From Bacillaceae bacterium SAS-127 (GTDB lineage: Bacteria; Bacillota; Bacilli; Bacillales; Domibacillaceae), in the NCBI GenBank assembly GCA_002261155.1, contig NKXN01000004.1, positions 1-64,000 of the forward strand: a stretch of 64,000 nucleotides of DNA. The letters are read 5' to 3'. A program made the translations under genes and the position numbers. How positions within the stretch are numbered: position 1 is the first letter of the stretch; each line of letters opens with the position of its first letter. The notes under the pieces are model-generated. The model was not told the DNA's origin. It ran no database searches and saw only the letters and a list, made by a program, of their open reading frames with translations. Below, piece by piece: positions 1 to 8,708 of the stretch.

Positions 1-185
1 TTTTTATCTATATCGCGGTTGGCTCCAGTCCATCCGCCGCTGGTCAGCGCTTTCCGCTTTTCGTTGTCTAGCTCCGCCTCCTAGACACTCGAGTCAAATG
101 CCAGCCTGACTGTATGGCAAAGAACGCCATTCCGTCATTCTGTCATTTGCTTGTCGTGTCTGAACAGTCGGCTCCGCTTTTCTGT

Positions 186-285
186 TTGTCCAGCTGCAGG
201 CGCTAGCGACTAGTGTACTTCCATGCTCCTCCTTGCGATAAGTCAACATCGATTCACTGACGTTCATCGTGTTTCCTTTATCTCG
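186..285. repeat. 100-bp direct repeat, copy 1
   Basis: Nearly identical to 339-438, with only a few substitutions visible and a period of 153 bp. It contains GTCCAGCTGCAGGCGCTAGC and the stretch GCGATAAGTCAACATCGATT. A related, partly deleted copy of the second half lies at about 12394-12450, between fadF and the thiolase gene. Confidence 0.85.
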
Positions 286-338
286 ATCGGATCATTCCAG
301 TCCATACGTCGCTGGACAGCGCCTTCCGCATTTCTATG

Positions 339-438
339 TTGTCCAGCTGCAGGCGCTAGCGACTAGTGAACTTCCACGCTCCTCCTTGCGATAAGTCAAC
401 ATCGATTCACTGACGTTCATCGTGTTTCCTTTATCTCG
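339..438. repeat. 100-bp direct repeat, copy 2
   Basis: Second copy of the 186-285 repeat. Together with the 38-bp element it forms a larger unit of about 153 bp, repeated in tandem. This suggests local duplication of one mobile or amplifying intergenic element. Confidence 0.85.
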
Positions 439-491
439 TGCGGGTCGTTCCAGTCCATACGTCGCTAAACAGCGCCTTCCGCTTTTCTAAT

Positions 492-680
492 CTATTCTTC
501 GTCGCTTAGTCTTTTTCCGGCTACGGCGTAGTGGTTTTTTGTCATTTCTTCAATGAAGACGACGATTTTTTCTGCTGGGGCACCTGTTGTTTCGCTGACA
601 GCAGCTGTTACTTTTTCTGCTAACGCTTTTTTCTGGTCTTCTGTGCGACCTTCAAGCATTTTAACTGTTACGTATGGCAT
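492..680 (-). CDS. ywhB: 4-oxalocrotonate tautomerase family protein
   Basis: A 62-residue protein of the 4-oxalocrotonate tautomerase (MIF-like) family, which catalyses keto-enol tautomerisation of small 2-oxo acids. It begins M-P-Y-V, so removal of Met exposes the N-terminal proline that serves as catalytic base in this family. Its length is that of the one-domain members, which assemble as hexamers. An AAGGAGCG SD lies just upstream on the minus strand. It is transcribed away from ywhC, as expected for the ywhB-ywhC neighbourhood of Bacillus. The physiological substrate cannot be told from sequence. Confidence 0.9.
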   Translation of the reverse strand: MPYVTVKMLEGRTEDQKKALAEKVTAAVSETTGAPAEKIVVFIEEMTKNHYAVAGKRLSDEE

Positions 681-837
681 AATGTTTCGCTCCTTTTCTA
701 TAATGAACTATGTAGGTTCAATCAAATTGTAATCTTTTTTTATATGATTAAGCAACATTGCAGAAAAGGAAATAATAGAAATAGATGTGCGATATCAGTT
801 ACAATAATAATTATTAAATAAAAAAGGGGTTTGTTAT

Positions 838-1479
838 TTGGAGCGTTTTTTAGCTTTTTCATTAGAAGAAATGCCGTTTGTTGTCATTGCTCTTGTGGTA
901 GCGTTTACGTTTCACGAGTTTGCTCATGCGTTTGTTGCGTACAAGTTTGGAGATGATACGGCAAAGGAGCAAGGGCGACTGACGTTGAATCCAGTTTCGC
1001 ATCTTGATCCGATTGGTACGATTTTTATTTTAATTGCAGGGTTTGGTTGGGCGCGCCCGGTGCCTGTAAATCGTCGTAATTTCAAAAACCCTCGGCTCGC
1101 TAGTATTTTAGTGTCCTTTGCTGGACCGCTCAGCAATTTTATCATCGCTTTAATTGCTTTTGGATTGATGTTTTTCTTAGTGCCAGCTGGGATTCCACCT
1201 TTTTTTGTCGATTTACTACAAATGATGGTGTGGCTGAATTTAGTGTTGTTCGTGTTCAACCTACTGCCATTTCCACCGCTTGATGGTTATCGAATCATTG
1301 AAGATTTAGCTCCGCCAGCAACAAGAGTGAAATTAACGCAATACGAGCAATACGGTGTGTTAATTTTCTTGATCATCGTGATCACACCCCTTAACCAATG
1401 GGTGATTCAACCTATTTTTAATACGGTTTTACCTGCGCTCTTACAAGGGTTTGCAATGATCTTTTCAATTTTCGTTTGA
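838..1479 (+). CDS. ywhC: Site-2 protease family (M50) membrane metalloprotease
   Basis: A 213-residue polytopic membrane protein of the M50 intramembrane zinc protease family. The first hydrophobic helix (about residues 12-30) carries the HExxH zinc motif as HEFAH. A later helix carries L-P-x-P-P-L-D-G, the second conserved metal-ligand region. No PDZ domain is present, so it belongs to the short YwhC-like subgroup rather than RseP or SpoIVFB. It starts at TTG after an AAAAGGGG SD. ywhD follows 18 bp later, so the two are probably co-transcribed. The substrate is unknown. Confidence 0.9.
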   Translation: MERFLAFSLEEMPFVVIALVVAFTFHEFAHAFVAYKFGDDTAKEQGRLTLNPVSHLDPIGTIFILIAGFGWARPVPVNRRNFKNPRLASILVSFAGPLSNFIIALIAFGLMFFLVPAGIPPFFVDLLQMMVWLNLVLFVFNLLPFPPLDGYRIIEDLAPPATRVKLTQYEQYGVLIFLIIVITPLNQWVIQPIFNTVLPALLQGFAMIFSIFV

Positions 1480-1497
1480 TAGAAAGGAGATTTTAAC

Positions 1498-2004
1498 GTG
1501 GAAAAAAAGAAAAAAGTAGGCTTTAATATTATCAAAAATGACCCAATGGACGGTCATAAAGGCTTCGGTAAAGGGGCGCTTAGTCTAGAAAATGTGTCGC
1601 CTGTTTTTATTGATGTCGAAGAAGATGATGCTTTTATCGATGTCGGTGCGATGCATGCTCGTAGTGCCGTTGAGAAAGGGATTAAGTTTTTGCCGAATAA
1701 AGAGGAGGTACCTGAAGGCGCTAAGCCGTTTTGGCTCGTTTGGGTAACGATTGATCGCCGAGAGGAAGGTCCATTTTATGCGGGAGTGACTGCCTGTGAG
1801 ATGACGGTGAACCGCGAAGCTCGCCGTGGTTACAAATCTCTTCCTGAGCATGTGAACCGTATGGATAAATCGTTAAAAAGTCATATCATTGTTGATCATA
1901 TGGATGCTCGTTCAAAAAAAGTGCTGAAACAATTTTTACAGGATCATAATGCAGACATGTGGGAATTATCTTCACCTCAATTGAAGGAAGGTTTAGCTGA
2001 CTGA
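1498..2004 (+). CDS. ywhD: YwhD family protein of unknown function
   Basis: A 168-residue soluble protein with the length, start and position of Bacillus YwhD. It starts at GTG after a clear AAAGGAG SD, 18 bp downstream of the ywhC stop, in what looks like a two-gene operon ended by the hairpin at 2126-2158. No catalytic motif, signal peptide or membrane segment is visible. The N-terminus is Lys-rich (residues 2-6). Assignment rests on family resemblance and synteny; no function is inferred. Confidence 0.85.
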   Translation: MEKKKKVGFNIIKNDPMDGHKGFGKGALSLENVSPVFIDVEEDDAFIDVGAMHARSAVEKGIKFLPNKEEVPEGAKPFWLVWVTIDRREEGPFYAGVTACEMTVNREARRGYKSLPEHVNRMDKSLKSHIIVDHMDARSKKVLKQFLQDHNADMWELSSPQLKEGLAD

Positions 2005-2125
2005 CCATCCATTTTTGTGTCTAAAATATGAATTTTTTTTCGTAGATTCACTATTCACATCTTGCCGAATATTAGCAAAAAAAGTACAATAAAGCTGATG
2101 CATAAATTGCATAAGCTAGGACAAT

Positions 2126-2158
2126 AAAAAGCCTCGGGCCGCACACCCGAGGCTTTTT
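2126..2158. terminator. Bidirectional terminator between ywhD and pbpG
   Basis: Stem AAAAAGCCTCGGG pairs with CCCGAGGCTTTTT around a 7-nt loop. A-tract and T-tract flank both sides, so it can stop transcription from either strand between the convergent genes. Confidence 0.9.
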
Positions 2159-2165
2159 GAATAGA

Positions 2166-4211
2166 TTAAAAAGGAAAAAGTTGATCGAACCAGCTGTCTT
2201 TTTTCTCTTGTTGTTTCTTTTTCTTTGGTAAATGCTCCGTACAATATTCTTCAGGTTCAGTCCCTTTCATAAAATACATTTCGCGTGTAATTGGACAATA
2301 TTTACTGGCGATTTTTCCGTTTTCAGGGTTCACGTTGACAGCAATGACCCCATCAGGCTTGGAAAATTTTTTCGCTTTTTTCCCTTTATGAGCTTTTTCC
2401 ATAAATTCAATCCATATTTTTTTGGCCAATGACCGATCGGCTCCTACGGTAATTTTTCTCCCATCATCGTAACCTGTCCATACGCCCGCTGTGAGCTGCG
2501 GAGTGAAGCCAATCATCCAGTAGTCTGTATTGGTAGAACCAGATTTTCCAGCGTAAGGTCTCGTCATTTTCGGTGCCATCGATTCACCGGTCACATGAGC
2601 CTGACTATTTAATTTTTCATCAAACATTCCTGTCATCATCTGTGTTAAGACCGCTGTTTTCTTATGATCAAGTTTCTCGGTATGACTTGGTTGATGTTCA
2701 TAAATAACTTCTCCGTGAGCATTTTCGACTCGTGTAATGAAAACAGGCTTCTCATATTGTCCGCCATTGGCGATCGTCGCATAAGCATTAACCATATCGA
2801 GCACGCGCACGCCAGAAGTTCCGAGAGCGAGGGAGGGTACGGGCTTCAAAGGGGTTAAAATGCCGAATTCCTTCGCTGTTTTAATGAGTGTTTCTGGCTT
2901 GAGAAAAAGATGGGTTTTCACGGCGTAAATATTATCGGATACGGCTATTGCCTGAGCCATCGTCATTTCTTTATCGGCGTATTGATGGTTGAAATTGCTC
3001 GGTGCGTAGACGTTGCGACCTTCGTCAAACTGAAAGGAGGTCGGTTCACTCGTTAACATCGTCGCTTGTGTGAAGCCATTTTTTAAAGCGGCATAATATA
3101 AAAATGGCTTAAACGTTGAACCGGGCTGTCGAATCGCTTGAACGGCTCGGTTGTATGAGCTTTGCTCGAAATCTTTTCCTCCAGCGAGAGCAGTCACATA
3201 ATGGGTTTTCGGTGCGATTGACACGAGCGCTGGTTGAATGTTTGAATCGTCAGGAATCACTTCTCGAACTGTTTGTTCAGCGATTTTTTGATGTGTCGGA
3301 TTGAGCGTCGTATAAACTCGTAAACCACCGAGAGCGATCGTCTGCTCATCAATGTTCAGCTCAGAAGCTAACACTCTTTGAACGGCATCGCGAAAATAAG
3401 GGGCTTGTTCGACATCGGTGTGGGGATGCTTCGCCACTAGTCGAAGTGGTTCGCTTTCGGCACGTTTCTTTTCCTTTTCAGTAATGATGCCATCCTTTGA
3501 GAGTTCCTGTAAAATGATGCTTTGCCTCTCTTTAGCCTTGTCCATCGATTTAACTGGTGAATAAACAGACGGACCTTTCGGAATTCCTGCGAGCATACTA
3601 GCTTCTGCGAGCGTTAAGTTGCTCGCTTTTTTTCCGAAATAAAATTGGCTAGCAGACTCAATGCCATAGGCGCCATGACCATAATAAATCGTGTTCACAT
3701 AGCCCTCTAAAATTTTCTCTTTAGGAAAATTCAGTTCGAGCCGAATCGTATAGGCAGCTTCCGATAGTTTTCGTTTCCATGTTTTCTCATGAGAAAGGTA
3801 TAGGTTACGTGCATATTGCTGGGTAATCGTGCTTGCCCCTTGCACTTTCGACATCGCCTTCAAGTCAGCAACAACGGCTCCGCCAATTCGTTTGAAATCG
3901 AATCCGTTATGCTTATAAAATTTTTTATCTTCAATGGCTAGAGTAGATTGCAGTAGAAAAGGGGATACTTCATCAAGAGGCACCCAATATCTTTTTTCAC
4001 CCGCGTGGCTCTCGCCGATCACCTCGCCATTAGCAGCAAAATATAAAGTAGACTGTGGCACGACAATTTCTGGTTCGCCTAAAATTTTGAAGTACATATA
4101 ACCAGCACTAAACAATAATGTTAAAATGATTACGGCAAAAAAACTAAGAAACAAGCTAGCCCGTACCCACTTGACTGTTTGATGAAATCGTGACAGGGTC
4201 GTGATTTTCAT
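2166..4211 (-). CDS. pbpG: Class A penicillin-binding protein, PbpG-like
   Basis: A 681-residue bifunctional peptidoglycan synthase. One N-terminal membrane anchor (about residues 17-40) precedes a glycosyltransferase domain with the E-D-K-K-F-Y-x-H motif near residue 93. The transpeptidase domain follows with all three active-site motifs: S-T-F-K in QPGSTFKPF, S-D-N in AVSDNIYA, and K-S-G in AGKSGSTNTDYW. The Lys-rich C-terminal tail carries two Cys. Length and location match B. subtilis PbpG (YwhE), which acts in spore germ-cell-wall synthesis. It is convergent with ywhD and divergent from speE. A weak forespore-type promoter lies upstream. Confidence 0.92.
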   Translation of the reverse strand: MKITTLSRFHQTVKWVRASLFLSFFAVIILTLLFSAGYMYFKILGEPEIVVPQSTLYFAANGEVIGESHAGEKRYWVPLDEVSPFLLQSTLAIEDKKFYKHNGFDFKRIGGAVVADLKAMSKVQGASTITQQYARNLYLSHEKTWKRKLSEAAYTIRLELNFPKEKILEGYVNTIYYGHGAYGIESASQFYFGKKASNLTLAEASMLAGIPKGPSVYSPVKSMDKAKERQSIILQELSKDGIITEKEKKRAESEPLRLVAKHPHTDVEQAPYFRDAVQRVLASELNIDEQTIALGGLRVYTTLNPTHQKIAEQTVREVIPDDSNIQPALVSIAPKTHYVTALAGGKDFEQSSYNRAVQAIRQPGSTFKPFLYYAALKNGFTQATMLTSEPTSFQFDEGRNVYAPSNFNHQYADKEMTMAQAIAVSDNIYAVKTHLFLKPETLIKTAKEFGILTPLKPVPSLALGTSGVRVLDMVNAYATIANGGQYEKPVFITRVENAHGEVIYEHQPSHTEKLDHKKTAVLTQMMTGMFDEKLNSQAHVTGESMAPKMTRPYAGKSGSTNTDYWMIGFTPQLTAGVWTGYDDGRKITVGADRSLAKKIWIEFMEKAHKGKKAKKFSKPDGVIAVNVNPENGKIASKYCPITREMYFMKGTEPEEYCTEHLPKKKKQQEKKDSWFDQLFPF

Positions 4212-4245
4212 ATAATCACCTGCCTTATTTAGAATAGGTATCTTT

Positions 4246-4275
4246 CAGTATGAAAAAAAAACTAGTTTTTAAACA
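4246..4275 (-). promoter_or_regulatory. Possible sigma-F/sigma-G promoter of pbpG
   Basis: Read on the minus strand: TGTTTA, 17 bp, CATACTG, ending 35 bp before the pbpG start. This resembles forespore promoters (TGNATA, CATNNTA) with one mismatch in each box. Regulation of pbpG by sigma-F is known in B. subtilis; the match here is weak. Confidence 0.3.
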
Positions 4276-4285
4276 TAAAATTCTC

Positions 4286-4313
4286 TTGAATTTTTGCAAG
4301 ATTCCACTATACT
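4286..4313 (+). promoter_or_regulatory. Sigma-A promoter of speE
   Basis: TTGAAT, 16 bp, TATACT, about 120 bp before the speE start, in the pbpG-speE divergent region. It implies a leader of roughly 115 nt before speE. Confidence 0.65.
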
Positions 4314-4435
4314 TTCTTTGTGGAAAAAAGGCGAAATGACGCTTTGACTAAAACTGATTTAGCGAGGGCGGCCTGCTTGTCCGCGCTTTACAGATAATAA
4401 ATAGACCACTCTTTAATAGAAAGGAAGAGGATTGA

Positions 4436-5266
4436 ATGGCTGGACTTTGGTATACAGAAAAGCAAACAGAAAACTTTGGGATTACAATGAAAATTAAGAA
4501 GACGCTTCACACGGAGCAAACGGATTTTCAATATCTTGAAATGGCTGAAACAGAAGAATGGGGCAACATGCTATTTTTAGATGGTATGGTTATGACTTCG
4601 CAAAAAGATGAATTCGTTTATCATGAAATGGTGGCACACGTGCCTTTATTTACGCATCCAAATCCAGAGAACGTTCTTGTTGTTGGTGGTGGAGACGGCG
4701 GAGTGATCCGCGAAGTGTTAAAGCACCCAAGCGTGAAAAAAGCGACGCTTGTTGATATTGACGGCAAAGTCATCGAATTCTCGAAGAAATTCTTACCAGA
4801 AATCGCAGGCGAGCTTGATAATGAGCGCGTCGATGTTCAAGTAGATGATGGCTTTATGCATATCGCGAACAGCGAAAATGAATATGATGTCATCATGGTT
4901 GATTCTACAGAGCCAGTCGGCCCAGCTGCGAACCTTTTCACAAAAGGCTTCTACGCAGGGATTGCGAAAGCGTTAAAAGAAGATGGTATTTTCGTTGCGC
5001 AAACAGACAACCCATGGTTCAAAGCGGACTTAATTCGTGAAGTACAACGCGACGTGAAAGAAATTTTCCCAATCACCCGTCTGTACACAGCGAACATTCC
5101 AACGTATCCAAGCGGCATGTGGACATTCACAATCGGTTCGAAAAAACACGATCCGCTTGAAGTAAGTGAAGACCGCTTCCACGAAATCGAAACAAAATAT
5201 TACACGAAAGAATTGCATAAAGCTGCTTTCGTATTACCAAAATTCGTAAAAGATATGACAGAGTAA
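4436..5266 (+). CDS. speE: Spermidine synthase
   Basis: A 276-residue aminopropyltransferase that makes spermidine from putrescine and decarboxylated S-adenosylmethionine in the cytosol. An N-terminal beta-strand domain precedes a Rossmann-like methyltransferase fold carrying the nucleotide motif V-V-G-G-G-D-G-G near residue 83 and the catalytic-loop D-S-T-E-P-V-G-P near residue 157. The length equals that of Bacillus SpeE. The ATG follows an AAGGAAGAGG SD. It lies upstream of speB, which supplies putrescine, but is separated from it by a hairpin and a 41-bp repeat array. Confidence 0.95.
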   Translation: MAGLWYTEKQTENFGITMKIKKTLHTEQTDFQYLEMAETEEWGNMLFLDGMVMTSQKDEFVYHEMVAHVPLFTHPNPENVLVVGGGDGGVIREVLKHPSVKKATLVDIDGKVIEFSKKFLPEIAGELDNERVDVQVDDGFMHIANSENEYDVIMVDSTEPVGPAANLFTKGFYAGIAKALKEDGIFVAQTDNPWFKADLIREVQRDVKEIFPITRLYTANIPTYPSGMWTFTIGSKKHDPLEVSEDRFHEIETKYYTKELHKAAFVLPKFVKDMTE

Positions 5267-5274
5267 GATAGAAA

Positions 5275-5301
5275 GAGGTCCTGCTGGCAGGACCTCTTCG
5301 T
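5275..5301 (+). terminator. Hairpin terminator after speE
   Basis: GAGGTCCTG pairs with CAGGACCTC around a 4-nt loop, 9 bp after the speE stop. The T-tract is weak (TTCGTT), so termination may be partial and allow readthrough into speB. Confidence 0.6.
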
Positions 5302-5433
5302 TAAAGAAGCCGCAGGAAAGTCGAAGAAAAGCTTCGTAAGGTTGAAGAAGCGACAAGAAGGTCGAAGAAAAGCTTCGTAAGGTTGAAGAAGCGGCAAGAA
5401 AGTCGAAGAAAAGCTTCATAACGTCGAAGAAAC
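5300..5433. repeat. 41-bp tandem repeat array between speE and speB
   Basis: Three consecutive 41-bp units (5300-5340, 5341-5381, 5382-5422) plus the first bases of a fourth. Each contains GTCGAAGAAAAGCTTC. The unit is not a multiple of three, so open frames across it on the minus strand are an artefact of repeat composition. A related phrase, AGTCGAAGAAGCGCCAAAGA, occurs at 17211-17230 beside another repeat copy. Confidence 0.9.
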
Positions 5434-5524
5434 CAATGAAACCATCGCAAAGCCAAAGAACCGACTTTCCGATCAACAGAAATACTAATAGCTAAAAATC
5501 TTTTACATAAAAGGTGGGATTGTT

Positions 5525-6409
5525 ATGCGTTTTGATGAAGCTTATTCAGGAAATGTATTTATCGGAAGTCATCCGAACTATGAAGAAAGTAGCGTCGTGT
5601 TATACGGGATGCCGATGGATTGGACGGTTAGTTATCGTCCGGGTTCTCGCTTTGGCCCAACGCGCATTCGCGAAGTGTCGATCGGTTTAGAAGAGTATAG
5701 TCCATATTTAGATATCGAGATGGAGGAACTAAAATATTTCGATGCTGGCGACATTCCATTACCGTTTGGAAATGCTCAAAAAAGCTTAAATTTAATTGAG
5801 GACTACATTGATGGTCTATTAAAAGATGGCAAGTTCCCGCTTGGTATGGGCGGCGAGCATTTAGTGTCGTGGCCAGTAATGAAGGCTGTCGCGAAAAAAT
5901 ATCCGGATTTAGCGATCATTCATATGGATGCTCATACGGATTTACGCACAGAGTATGAAGGTGAGTCGCTTTCTCACTCGACGCCGATTCGCAAAATTGC
6001 TGAGTTAATCGGTCCATCGAATGTGTACTCATTCGGAATTCGTTCTGGTATGAAGGAAGAGTTCCAGTGGGCGAAAGAAAATGGTATGCACATTTCGAAG
6101 TTTGAAGTGCTTGAGCCATTGAAAGAAGTTTTACCAACGCTCGCTGGTCGTCCAGTATATGTGACGATTGATATTGATGTGTTAGACCCGGCTCATGCGC
6201 CAGGCACAGGCACAGTCGACTGCGGCGGGATTACATCAAAAGAATTGCTTGCTTCCATTCATGCGATCGCACGCTCTGAAGTAAACGTTGTGGGCGGAGA
6301 TTTAGTGGAAGTCGCACCAATTTATGATTCTTCTGAGCAAACAGCGAATACCGCTTCTAAGCTGATTCGTGAAATGATGCTTGGTTGGGCTGTAGCAAAT
6401 AAGAAATAA
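5525..6409 (+). CDS. speB: Agmatinase (agmatine ureohydrolase)
   Basis: A 294-residue member of the arginase/agmatinase family that hydrolyses agmatine to putrescine and urea, feeding spermidine synthase. The binuclear manganese ligands are all visible: G-G-E-H near residue 110, H-M-D-A-H-T-D near residue 138, and D-I-D-V-L-D-P near residue 219. Length matches Bacillus SpeB (about 290). It starts at ATG after AAAGGTGGG, about 258 bp downstream of speE. A strong hairpin terminator follows directly. Confidence 0.95.
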   Translation: MRFDEAYSGNVFIGSHPNYEESSVVLYGMPMDWTVSYRPGSRFGPTRIREVSIGLEEYSPYLDIEMEELKYFDAGDIPLPFGNAQKSLNLIEDYIDGLLKDGKFPLGMGGEHLVSWPVMKAVAKKYPDLAIIHMDAHTDLRTEYEGESLSHSTPIRKIAELIGPSNVYSFGIRSGMKEEFQWAKENGMHISKFEVLEPLKEVLPTLAGRPVYVTIDIDVLDPAHAPGTGTVDCGGITSKELLASIHAIARSEVNVVGGDLVEVAPIYDSSEQTANTASKLIREMMLGWAVANKK

Positions 6410-6415
6410 AAGTTT

Positions 6416-6444
6416 CCCCCTGGTGAAAAGAGCCAGGGGGTTTT
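6416..6444 (+). terminator. Terminator after speB
   Basis: CCCCCTGG pairs with CCAGGGGG around a 9-nt loop, followed by TTTTG. It begins 6 bp after the speB stop. Confidence 0.85.
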
Positions 6445-6527
6445 GCTTTTTCAAACATTGCATTTTCCGTCAAAGATTTTTATACTTAATAAGTTATAAC
6501 AGTGAAAAAATAAAGGGTGTGAATCGC

Positions 6528-6971
6528 TTGACGACCAATCAGCAAGCACATATTCCTGTGAATATTTGTTTAACGACAAACATTGAAATGAATGGGGAAA
6601 AGGAATCCTACGAGCTCAAGCTTTCGGGACAGTTTTACGAAAAAAGTAGCGGCTTCTTTTTAAAGTACGATGAGGTACAAGAAGAAGGAACGATTCATAC
6701 GATTGTGAAATTTTCTCAAAACGAGGCGTTAATTTTACGTAGTGGGGCCGTCAAAATGCGACTACCTTTCCATGTAGATGAACAGCAGAATGGCTCATAT
6801 GATAGCCCATATGGCGCACTGCTGTTAAGTACACAAACAAACACATTAGTTCATGAATGTACATACAACGAACAAACCGTACAAGGCATGCTCAAACTAA
6901 ACTACAACTTGCTCATGCAGGAATCACCAGTTGGAACATACAGAATGAATATTACATTTCAAGGGGCCTGA
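6528..6971 (+). CDS. ywiB: YwiB family protein (DUF1934)
   Basis: A 147-residue protein of the YwiB/DUF1934 family, predicted to fold as a small calycin-like beta barrel. It contains the family phrase L-R-S-G-A-V-K-M. The TTG at 6528 is chosen because AAAGGGTG lies 7 nt upstream and the resulting N-terminus matches YwiB length. The frame is open further upstream to 6423, but that part overlaps the speB terminator. It ends 23 bp before argS, as in B. subtilis. The biochemical role is unknown. Confidence 0.85.
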   Translation: MTTNQQAHIPVNICLTTNIEMNGEKESYELKLSGQFYEKSSGFFLKYDEVQEEGTIHTIVKFSQNEALILRSGAVKMRLPFHVDEQQNGSYDSPYGALLLSTQTNTLVHECTYNEQTVQGMLKLNYNLLMQESPVGTYRMNITFQGA

Positions 6972-6994
6972 CCCGAAAAGGAGGAATTTTCACA

Positions 6995-8665
6995 ATGAAC
7001 ATTGCAGAAAAGGTACAAGAAGAATTAAAAGCAGAAGTGAAAGCGGCCGTTGTAAAGGCAGGCTTAGCACAGGAGGAAGAAATTCCGGCAGTGATTTTAG
7101 AAACGCCAAAAGAGAAGGCACACGGGGATTATTCAACGAATATGGCGATGCAACTAGCTCGCATAGCAAAGAAAGCTCCGCGCGCGATTGCGGAAGGCCT
7201 CATTGCTCATTTTGATCAAACGAAAGCATCGATCGAAAAAATCGAAATTGCTGGCCCGGGCTTTATCAACTTTTACATGAACAATCAATATTTAACGGAC
7301 TTAGTGCCAGTTGTGCTACAAGAAGGGGACAAATACGGTCAGACGAATGCTGGAGGCAACCAAAAGATTCAAGTGGAATTTGTGTCTGCGAACCCAACAG
7401 GCGATCTTCATTTAGGACATGCTCGTGGGGCGGCCGTTGGTGATTCTTTAAGTAATGTACTTGAAAAAGCCGGCTATGATGTGACGAGAGAATATTACAT
7501 TAACGATGCTGGTAACCAAATTCATAACTTAGCTTTATCCGTCGAAGCACGTTACTTCCAAGCGTTAGGTCAAGAAAAAGAGATGCCAGAGGACGGTTAC
7601 CACGGCAAGGATATCGTCGGAATCGGCCAAAAGCTAGCAGAAGAATTCGGCGACAAGTTCGTGTCAATGCCACAAGAAGAGCGCTACCAAACGTTTAGAG
7701 AATACGGTTTAAAATACGAGATGGAAAAGTTGAAAAAAGATTTAGCAAACTTCCGCGTAGATTTTGACGTTTGGTATTCGGAAACATCGCTTTATGAAAA
7801 CGGAAAAATCGACGAGGCATTGGCGGCTCTTCGTGAAAAAGGACATATCTTTGAAGAAGAGGGAGCGGTTTGGTTCCGTTCAACGACATTTGGTGACGAT
7901 AAAGATCGTGTGCTCGTGAAAAACGATGGCACATACACATACTTAACACCAGATATTGCGTACCATAAAGATAAATTTGAGCGCGGTCACGAAAAAGTAA
8001 TCAACATTTGGGGAGCCGATCACCATGGCTATATTCCCCGTATGAAAGCAGCGGTTGAGGCACTTGGTTATAATAAAGAGAGCTTAGAAGTGGAAGTCAT
8101 CCAACTTGTTCACTTATATAAAGACGGCGAAAAAATGAAAATGAGTAAACGGACAGGAAAAGCGGTGACGATGCGTGAACTAGTTGAAGAAGTAGGATTA
8201 GACGCTGTTCGTTATTTCTTCGCGATGAGAAGCGGCGATACGCATATGGACTTCGACTTAGACTTAGCCGTTTCACAATCGAACGAAAACCCTGTTTATT
8301 ATGCTCAATACGCTCATGCGCGTATTAACAGTATCCTCCGCCAAGGTACAGAGCAAAATATAAACATCAACCTAGAAGCGGACCTATCGCTGCTAGTGGC
8401 TGAGAAAGAAATCGACTTATTGAAAAAAATTGGCGACTTCCCACAAGTAGTGGCAGAAGCAGCGGAAAAACGTATTCCGCACCGTATCGCTAATTACACG
8501 CAAGAGTTAGCAGCTGCGTTCCATAGCTTCTACAATGCGGAAAAAGTGCTCGATCCAAACAATAAGGCGCTATCAGAAGCACGCCTAGCACTGATCAAAG
8601 CGGTACAAATCACATTGAAAAACGCGCTACAACTAATCGGTGTATCCGCACCAGAAAAAATGTAA
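6995..8665 (+). CDS. argS: Arginyl-tRNA synthetase
   Basis: A 556-residue class I aminoacyl-tRNA synthetase that charges tRNA-Arg. It carries the HIGH-type signature as H-L-G-H near residue 132 (context [17 protein letters not shown]) and an intact K-M-S-K-R near residue 385. The N-terminal Add1 tRNA-binding domain and C-terminal anticodon-binding (DALR) domain are both present by length. ATG 6995 is chosen: AAAGGAGG lies 9 nt upstream and gives exactly the B. subtilis length; a longer in-frame extension overlaps ywiB. It forms an operon with ywiB. Confidence 0.96.
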   Translation: MNIAEKVQEELKAEVKAAVVKAGLAQEEEIPAVILETPKEKAHGDYSTNMAMQLARIAKKAPRAIAEGLIAHFDQTKASIEKIEIAGPGFINFYMNNQYLTDLVPVVLQEGDKYGQTNAGGNQKIQVEFVSANPTGDLHLGHARGAAVGDSLSNVLEKAGYDVTREYYINDAGNQIHNLALSVEARYFQALGQEKEMPEDGYHGKDIVGIGQKLAEEFGDKFVSMPQEERYQTFREYGLKYEMEKLKKDLANFRVDFDVWYSETSLYENGKIDEALAALREKGHIFEEEGAVWFRSTTFGDDKDRVLVKNDGTYTYLTPDIAYHKDKFERGHEKVINIWGADHHGYIPRMKAAVEALGYNKESLEVEVIQLVHLYKDGEKMKMSKRTGKAVTMRELVEEVGLDAVRYFFAMRSGDTHMDFDLDLAVSQSNENPVYYAQYAHARINSILRQGTEQNININLEADLSLLVAEKEIDLLKKIGDFPQVVAEAAEKRIPHRIANYTQELAAAFHSFYNAEKVLDPNNKALSEARLALIKAVQITLKNALQLIGVSAPEKM

Positions 8666-8669
8666 TTCA

Positions 8670-8704
8670 AAAAGCTTGCAGACATTGGCTCTGCAAGCTT
8701 TTTT
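8670..8704. terminator. Bidirectional terminator between argS and clsB
   Basis: AAAAGCTTGCAG pairs with CTGCAAGCTTTT around a 9-nt loop with flanking A and T tracts. It serves the convergent genes argS and clsB. Confidence 0.9.
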
Positions 8705-8708
8705 AGTG

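Larger units (their letters stand above)
26..488. repeat. Cluster of dispersed intergenic repeat copies
   Basis: This non-coding stretch holds three copies (about 26-62, 297-335, 450-488) of a roughly 38-bp element with the core CGTCGCTGAACAGCGCC. The core carries a small palindrome, CGCTG-AA-CAGCG, in the consensus version. Further copies lie at 17163-17200 (inverted) and 32590-32625. Two 100-bp direct repeats (listed separately) sit between the copies. No open reading frame with a plausible SD was seen in 1-491. The arrangement fits a REP- or MITE-like intergenic family; its function is unknown. Confidence 0.75.

Noticed and set aside
26-488. CRISPR-like array
   Set aside because: Repeats are 38 and 100 bp with a 153-bp period, also dispersed elsewhere, and there are no cas genes or short uniform repeats.
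5200-5476. Two overlapping minus-strand open frames across the speE-speB gap
   Set aside because: They are produced by the 41-bp tandem repeats, whose length is not a multiple of three; they lack an SD and overlap the speE 3' end.
6423-6527. N-terminal extension of ywiB
   Set aside because: It overlaps the speB terminator and lacks an SD; TTG 6528 has both SD and family length.
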